A DNA stretch of 15,000 bases, taken from contig JABUQX010042003.1 of NCBI GenBank assembly GCA_015478945.1, positions 12,501-27,500 of the forward strand. The letters are read 5' to 3'. Origin of the DNA: Trachelipus rathkii. Taxonomy: Eukaryota; Arthropoda; Malacostraca; Isopoda; Trachelipodidae. Below are positions 9,181 through 15,000 of the stretch, piece by piece. Within the stretch, counting starts at the first letter, position 1, and each line of letters starts with the position of its first letter. Position numbers and translations under genes: made by a program. The notes beneath the pieces are model-generated. The model saw only the letters and a program-made list of their open reading frames with translations, ran no database searches and was not told the DNA's origin.

Positions 9181-9266
9181 ATGGGCGCCGTTATGGGGGG
9201 GCAAGGTAGGGGCCATGGCCCCCCCCTAAATTTTCAACACACTACAAGAACTTTCCACGGTTAAAA
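9181..9266. repeat. Short GC-rich palindromic repeat fragment
   Basis: GGGCGCCG followed by a G-run, then GGGGCCATGGCCCC, a perfect 14-bp palindrome (9209-9222), a C-run, and CTAAATTTTCAACACACTAC. The G-run/C-run snapback form is like the ends of dispersed elements found in many aquatic invertebrates. The family is not identified, and no second end is obvious in the window. Confidence 0.5.
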
Positions 9267-9267
9267 A

Positions 9268-9408
9268 CGATATATATATTATATAAATATATATATATAT
9301 ATATATAGTATATATATATATAATATATATATATAATATATATAATATATATATTATATAGTATTTAAATATTATATATATATTAATATATATATAATAT
9401 ATATAAAG
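9268..9408. repeat. (TA)n array
   Basis: Degenerate TA satellite between the GC-rich palindrome and the LINE flank. Confidence 0.9.
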
Positions 9409-9633
9409 TCTATTTTATTATCTTGAGATATTTTGTGGCTGGAAATGTAGGGGAGGATCATGCCTACCCTGGCCCCACTCACACCCACACTTGCAATGTC
9501 GCTCACGTATACCCCCCCCCCATCCATAGCATTTGTTGTTGCCCAAATCCGAGAATCGTAACACGTTTGAAAATAATTCTGAATTGTATGTATTTTTTTA
9601 GATGAGGTATTAGGACTTTAGATGCATAATAGA
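9409..9633. other. Unclassified flank of the LINE
   Basis: Complex sequence with a GC-rich island (GGGGAGGATCATGCCTACCC, GGCCCCACTCACACCC) and a C-run at about 9512-9521. Open frames here are short and carry no recognisable motif. Confidence 0.4.
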
Positions 9634-9643
9634 TTTTTTTTTT
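9634..9643 (-). other. LINE A tail (3' end)
   Basis: A run of ten T on the plus strand (A on the minus strand) lies about 70 bp after the LINE stop codon. It marks the 3' end of the retrotransposed copy. Confidence 0.6.
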
Positions 9644-9714
9644 ACAGTTGTCACCACCACTCACGGGCAGAGCCCTATTCAGAGAGAGAGTGTTGCACGC
9701 CAAAATATCATCCG

Positions 9715-10237
9715 TTAGCGCAAATTCCGCAGATGAGCACAGACGCAGGCTTTAAATTGAGGGAGATTAAATTCAGCAGGAAACACAGAAGATGGAAGAG
9801 AATTCCACAGAACAGAGGTGGCAGGAAAGAAGGAAGCACGGCAACGAACTAAGCCTGGAGTTACCAATATCTACACAAAACTCGTGCGCAGACACAGCAC
9901 CCCTTGTGCTACGAGGGGGTCGTAAAGGTGGTGGTACGAGGGTGGTAAGTCCCCTGCCGCTGCGGTACCTATAGAAAAAAGATAAAGTACCAACATCGCA
10001 CCGCAAAGGTAGGAGGGTTAAGTGAACTGGAAATACAGAACAGTTATAAGCTTTTTGGCTTTTGACTCGACCCTGTCCAAAAGTCGGATGAAACCAGAGC
10101 CCCCCCCAGATTTGAGAACAGTACTCCAATACAAGGGCAGATGAGACCTTGTATAGCTGGAGTAACTGAGAAGAGGAAAAAAAATAGTCTCGCAGTATAA
10201 ACAGAACTCCAGTTTCTTCAGCCGCCCTAGGAACCAT
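9715..10237 (-). pseudogene. LINE C-terminal segment after the RT
   Basis: QLLQLYKVSSALVLEYCSQI and WGGLWF, followed by CDVGTLSFFYRYRSGRGL and EFCVDIGNSRLSS, match the conserved tail of arthropod and other LINE proteins (LYKAQVRPxLEYCSHIWGG, then HRRxVGDLSLFYRY). The last part shifts frame, after which LPSSVFPAEFNLPQF and AHLRNLR lead to a TAA at 9715-9717. The long open frame 10237-9773 is therefore only part of the original protein. Confidence 0.85.
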
Positions 10238-10299
10238 TTGTGATGTGAGGTTTCAAGGACATTTTTTTGTTTATGTTAAGTCAAGGAAGTTTATATTTG

Positions 10300-11400
10300 T
10301 CGGACAGGTGAGGACGAAGAGAACCGTTCGAAAGATATAGGAAAGTGTAGAGGTGTTTGAGAGGAGATTGTAGAAAGGTTGAAGTTTTTAAAAGAATTGA
10401 ATTTCACCAAGGTTGAGACGACCCCAATCGGAAATTTCTATCCAGATCAGCAGAATTAGAATTCTGAAAGGTTAAGAACGAGAGGCAAATTTCTAGAAGT
10501 AAAGAAGAGCAGGGAATTGAAATGAGTTTGAAGAATTAAAGGTCGAGTCATGGCTATGAGTGGATTAGAGTTAGGTGTGCAGGTGAGATCATTAATGAAA
10601 AAGTAGGAATAAAGTTGAGATAAGACAGAACCCTGAGGACCACTATTGACAGAAAAAAGAAGAAGTCGTCATCAACCACAGCCGATATTGAGCGATTTGA
10701 AAGAAAGCTAGATATAAGTAAACAAAAGAGAAGGAGGGAAACCAAAGAAGGAGAGCTTTTGGAGAGCAGTTGAACGCGTGCCATTACCCGGTCAAAATGC
10801 TTTGGATATGTCAGAAGCGCCACCACGCAAGTCTCCCCGTAGTTCTAAAGAGCGGAAAACCACTAAAATCGGTATAGATTAGGAAAGTATATCAGCCAAC
10901 AGACCTTGAACGCCGAAAGCGTACTGGCGATCCGAATATGAATAGCCACTTGGCATCTTCCACATGGTCAAGAAGAAAATGAGGGAGAGAATGTTTCAAA
11001 AGATCTTAGATAGAATACAAGTTGAAGAGCAATAGGGCGATAGTTATAAGGATCAGAGCGGTTTCACTTTTTCGGAATAGGTTGGACATGGCGTGCTTCC
11101 AACAACTAAGGAAAGTGTCTCGTATTGAGACATAGGAGAATAATAGTTGAATGAGCGGTGGGTCACACGTAAGCACATTCCCTCAAAAAAACTCGGGGAG
11201 AATGCCATCGGGCCTCCCACCTTCCCTAACGTTCATAGAATCTCAGGAGCATTAGCACCCGATCAAAATATAATCAACAGGCAAAGACATAGGACACCTG
11301 AGAGGGAGAAGGAGGAGGAGGGAGGAGGAATGCCAGAATCGTCAAAGGTTGAGTTATAGGAAAAAATATTTTAGGCCGAAGAGATTGGGCCCTTTTCAGT
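10300..11400 (-). pseudogene. LINE reverse transcriptase domain remnant
   Basis: The minus strand shows PMAFSPSFFEGMCLRV (from PxGIPPxVLRECA), then a segment matching HALVQPIPKKGDRSDPxNYRPI-type motifs around 11040-11110, and SKIF at about 11000. The open piece 10826-10554 contains a LSKSSPSLVSLLL-like finger/palm region, SSFLSNRSISAVVDDD, and a decayed continuation toward INDL. The YADD box lies at about 10545-10560 and reads as a damaged S-Y-A-D/H-D-S equivalent. Several frameshifts and stops occur, so no activity is expected. Confidence 0.75.
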
Positions 11401-11781
11401 CGGGAGAGTTAGCGACGAAGCCATCAGATCGAATAAGAGGAGGAAAGGAGATTTACAGAAGTTGTTTAGAGATGTTTTTGGCAAGAGCCGACAGAAAGAT
11501 TTGTCAGTAGGAGAACCAAGGGGTTAGCGCACTTTCGTTTGATGAAAGTCCGCTTTGCTCGTCAAGAGTATCCCTGCATCGATTTCTAGCTTGATAAAAT
11601 TAACGAGAGTGAATAGAAGAACGAAGAATTTCCCCTCCGATTACTGCTGTCTCTAGCCTGGAATGGCTATAGAATAGGCACATCGAACCGAATGTGAGAG
11701 AGAAAGATTTAGTCGAAAAGAATGACGTTGCTCATCCCGTCAACCGATTACGGCTCTCACCTTCGTGGCAGAGCCGAATCG

Positions 11782-12606
11782 TCATAAGTCAAAAGCAGTC
11801 ATTCCAATTATAGTTAGCGTAGAAGCGACGCAAGGGCCCCCCCAATCAACCCGATCAAAGTGCCAGAAAAAACGCATAGGGCAGGATGGAGCTTTTGGAG
11901 AGAAAAGTATTAAAATTAAGAGATAAAAGGTTGTGGTGAGATTTACCAATAGGAGCGAAAGGGGTGTATTTATAGAGCAGAAGTACTTGTGGTGAAACAT
12001 AGGTCGAAGTGTGTTCAAGAATGGTTGGGACCGATCCGAAATGTGTGTAGGTTCTTTGATTAGTTGCTCCAGATCGTTGAGAATGCCTGAATGATTCGGC
12101 CCTCCTCTCCACCTAAATCAGTTATGTGAAAGGACCCCAACCATTCTGTTGTGTTACATTGAAATCCTTAAATTAGAGGATCCAGTATGAATGGCAGAAG
12201 ATATAACAGTCTCGTGAGAAGTAGGAAGATATTCAAAAAAAGAGTGAAAATCTGTTCTGTTAGAAGAACAGTAGCAGAAGCACAAGATTATTGTAGTAGA
12301 AGGAAGAAAGATTTTGAGCCACAGAACATCGAAGTTAGGAGATTTGAGATTCACGAGACGTGTTACAGGAGTATTAATGTTTACTTAGGCACAAACTTCA
12401 CCCTTTAGACGGAAATTATGAAATAAGTTATAGTTGGATACATTAAACGAGTTAGAGGATGAATTCTTAGCCATCTGAGTCTCAGACAAGTGCAAAAGGT
12501 TAGGGTTAGAGTTAGAGAGGTGATATTCCACAGAGGTAAAGTTAGAGTTTAAGCCGAGGATATTGATAAAGTTAATGGAAAGTCCGCGCCTACTTAAATC
12601 TGCCAT
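11782..12606 (-). pseudogene. LINE endonuclease domain remnant (APE-like)
   Basis: Successive frames contain INILGLNSNFTSVEYHL and LLHLSETQ (the N-terminal N and E/Q catalytic-region motifs of APE-type LINE endonucleases), then NLFHNFRLKGEVCA. Next comes ILCFCYCSSNRTDFHSFFEY (the Y-R-P-like strand). Then NQRTYTHFG and PIGKSHHNLLSL follow, where the usual S-D-H active-site motif has become S-H-H. WHFDRVDWGG marks the linker to the RT domain. At least three frame changes separate these pieces. Confidence 0.85.
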
Positions 12607-12610
12607 CTTT

Positions 12611-12624
12611 CACACACACAGACT

Positions 12625-12682
<58 letters not shown>

Positions 12683-12713
12683 CACACACTCACAAACACA
12701 AACACACACACAA
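12611..12713. repeat. (CA)n microsatellite
   Basis: CA dinucleotides, pure over 12626-12680 and interrupted on both sides (GACTC, TCCACACACTCACAAACA). It sits directly against the 5' end of the LINE. Confidence 0.96.
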
Positions 12714-13341
12714 ATAAGAGCTATAGACAAAAACAGACTAAAACAAAGGAGATATCGGGATAAAAATTGAATACACACCAAATCCTAACTTAAAAAATTT
12801 AAGTACTAAAATTAAATAAAAACACTACTTTACAATGAAAAAATAAAACTTAAACCTGTACAATTTTACTACACTCGGATAGGCAATAATAAAATTTGTT
12901 AAAACCTACAACTAAAAACATGAAAAAAAAATTTAAAACTAAAACATATCTTTTAAAACGCCAAACGCAGACCTCGCCGAAACGAATAAATGATCAATAA
13001 CTGAAAGATGCAATTTAATAACTTTCAATTAAAACAAAATATGATTTGAAAAACACACATACACTTTCACTAAACACAGCACAACATAATAATAACGAAA
13101 AATAAAATAAAGATAAACTTTCAACAAGGAGCATTTTGAAACACGTATACACTGCACAAGATTAAAACACATCATAATAGGAATTTTACGATGAGATACT
13201 GAGAACTGTTGATGAAAAGAAAAGTTTGCAAATAGGCGTGGGAAACGAGGTAACTGCTTGTGTGCTGGAGAAGCCGGACGAAGTAGCGGTGGTGGGTAAT
13301 AATATTATTACTATTATTTTTTGAGAAAGTAATATTGAAAT
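12714..13341. other. A-rich sequence, no gene seen
   Basis: An A/T-rich stretch with many AAAAC and TAAAA runs. Stops are frequent in all frames and no family is recognised. The last 100 bases (TGTGCTGGAGAAGCCGGACG and following) are less biased and lead into the hAT coding remnant. They could hold the 5' part or terminal inverted repeat of that element, but no clear end is visible. Confidence 0.4.
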
Positions 13342-15000
13342 ATGTATAAGTTTATAATTAAAAAGCCTTGGATTGATAACAGTAATTCACTTGTGATTGA
13401 ACAAACTGCGAACTCATTTAGTGGTAGTTCTAGTAATGTTGATGATAATTCAAGTGGTATTGAGTCCAATCCTGTTAATGATACCAAATTTAGTAGTGTT
13501 GCTACTTGGAACATAACGTACCAAGAGGAAAATGTCTTGGATATTGGAAATTACATAATTGGAACCAATATTAAAGATGGATTAAGGTTTATCTTATTAA
13601 CGAAACCGTACAAACCACCAATTACGTACAATTTTAAAGATGTTGAAGAGAGAGAGAAAGAGGCCTTCTCTTTATGAATGGGTAGATCTACACAATTCTT
13701 GGCTAGCGTATTCTAAAATATTGAAAGGATCGTTTTGTATATTGTGTGTCTTATTTAGACCTTCTATCAAAAGAAGTATATTTGGCTCGTTTATAGTAAA
13801 ACCATTTAGAAAATATAGAGACATGCATATAGAGACAAGAATTTCAAACGAATAATATTAAATAAGCATTGCTAGTGTAACTGAACAACTGCATGTTGAT
13901 GAGCACTTATTTATTAAAAAAAAATAGACAAAAATTGGTACCTATAATTTCTACCTTAATATTTTATGGCACCCATGATATCGCTATTCGAGGTAATACT
14001 GCAGATACGGGAAATTTTTCCGATGTGCTCAAATTCAGAGTTGAAGCTGGAGATGTTGTTCTTGTGAAACATTTGAAATCAAGCGGAGCAAAGGCCAAAT
14101 ACACATCACATATGATTTAGAATGAACTTATATTTATTTGTGGAAAGTTGATATGTAATCAAATTGTGAACGAAGTAAACAATTGTGGATATTTTTCCTC
14201 TTTAGCAGACGAGAAAGCAGACATATTCGGGAGAGAACAGCTATCGATTGGTGTTCGCTTCGTTGATAAGGATCTCAACGTGCATGAAGAATTTCTAGCC
14301 TTTATTCCTCTTGAAAAACTAAAAGCTGAAGATATAGCAAGAGCTATATTGTCTACTACACGAGATATATACAATTTAAATAAGAGTAAGCTTCTTGAAC
14401 TAGGTTCGATGGGTACTCCATCATGGCTGGCAAAGAAAATGGAGTTCAAAAGTTAATAAGAGATCAGTACCCTATAGCCAAGTTTTTTCATTGTTGTTCC
14501 CATCATTTAAATTTAGTAATTAATGACCTAAATGCTGTTCCAGAATTTTGAAACACTGTTGGAATTGTAAAGCAATTCATAAAATTTTCCGTGAAAGTAT
14601 GTCACGTAGAAATTTGGTAGCAAATATACCATTGTCATGCGAAACACGATGGTCTGCCAAGTATAAATCAATTAGGATATGTTTTGAACATTTTAGTGAA
14701 ATAAATTTATCATAAGAAAATCTCTCTTCTGATTCAGATATAACGCAAGCCACACGAACTGCAGCATGTCAGCTTTCATCATCAGCAGAAAGTCCTACAT
14801 TTCTCACCTGTTTAATAATCATGACAAAATATAGTTCATATTTGGAGCTTATAGCAAATATTCTTCAAACAAAAGTAATAAATCTGGATGTTGTTCATTG
14901 TCACATAGAAAACTTTTAAATATTTTAAAAGCCGATAGAAGTGAAAATAATGTAGTCCTTTTCAAAGGAATTTTTAAAAAATCTAGTAATTTTTGTGAAG
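13342..15000 (+). pseudogene. Decayed hAT-superfamily transposase (ZMYM1-like, DUF4371 class), open at the window end
   Basis: Domains appear in the order of hAT transposases related to vertebrate ZMYM1/5/6. First, an N-terminal tail ends in EENVLDIGNYI (13342-13677). A TTF/BED-like zinc-finger region follows with YEWVDLHNSWLAYS, FCILCVLF and FIVKPFRKYRD (13640-13855). Then KKNRQKLVPII, IAIRGNTADTGNF and LKFRVEAGDVVLVKHLKSS (13893-14120) lead into the DUF4371 catalytic fold with FSSLADEKADIFGREQLSIG (14148-14456; ADE where active copies have A-D-E-T-T-D). Next come DGYSIMAGKENGVQKLIRDQ and FHCCSHHLNLVI (the HCxxHxLNL motif) near 14408-14515, and SCETRWSAK at about 14638. At least four frameshifts and several stops (e.g. 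TAG at 14118-14120) show that it is dead. The C-terminal dimerisation domain lies beyond the window. Confidence 0.88.

Larger units (their letters stand above)
9634..12606 (-). mobile_element. Decayed APE-type non-LTR retrotransposon (LINE, Jockey/CR1-like)
   Basis: On the minus strand the order is endonuclease (12606 to about 11780), reverse transcriptase (about 11400 to 10300), a C-terminal segment (10237 to 9715), a short 3' UTR, and an A tail of 10 bases (T-run at 9634-9643). This domain order, single-ORF layout and A tail are those of apurinic-endonuclease LINEs that copy themselves by target-primed reverse transcription. Every domain is broken by frameshifts and stops, so it is not active. 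The endonuclease homology begins close to a (CA)n array at 12611, so no first ORF is present. The copy is either 5'-truncated or from a one-ORF lineage. The clade cannot be fixed by eye. Confidence 0.85.

Noticed and set aside
12563..12781. His/Thr and Cys/Val repeat frames
   Set aside because: Artefacts of the (CA)n microsatellite.
14159..14449. 96-codon minus-strand frame
   Set aside because: Antisense shadow of the hAT DUF4371 coding remnant.

Overview
The window looks like repeat-dominated nuclear DNA from an arthropod, probably a decapod crustacean. The main evidence is one clean exon on the minus strand (575-710) that encodes the end of an immunoglobulin domain with the hallmark of the arthropod Beaten-path (Beat) family. 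The very high content of (TA)n, (TAA)n, (TC)n and (CA)n simple repeats also resembles penaeid and other decapod genomes. The taxon is inferred, not proven.

Layout. 1-2500: AT-rich satellites with a (TAA)n array (415-508), the Beat-like exon with its splice sites, a (TC)n tract (950-1053), and intron-like sequence with no recognisable gene. 2507-9018: a 6.5-kb foldback-like element. Its two very long inverted arms (2507-4199 and 7158-9018) match each other unit by unit. Each arm has an outer array containing three copies of a 25-bp dyad, and an inner array of four ~215-240-bp units carrying G-rich tracts and GATCTATT repeats. The unique core between the arms holds two decayed, divergently transcribed genes (minus strand 5480 to 4937, plus strand 5509 to 6313). 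Their C-terminal parts look related to each other, and I recognise neither. 9019-9633: TA repeats and a short GC-rich palindromic repeat. 9634-12606: a decayed minus-strand non-LTR retrotransposon (LINE) with endonuclease, reverse transcriptase and C-terminal remnants, and a short A tail at its 3' end. 12611-12713: a (CA)n array. 12714-13341: AT-rich, with no gene seen. 13342-15000: a decayed plus-strand hAT-type transposase (ZMYM1-like/DUF4371 class) that continues beyond the window.

The only sequence that looks like a working host gene is the single Beat-like exon. Because it lies on the minus strand, its upstream intron runs rightward and could hold the rest of the window, but no second exon is visible to prove this. 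The most novel object is the foldback element with its divergent paralogous gene pair and its regularly spaced dyads.
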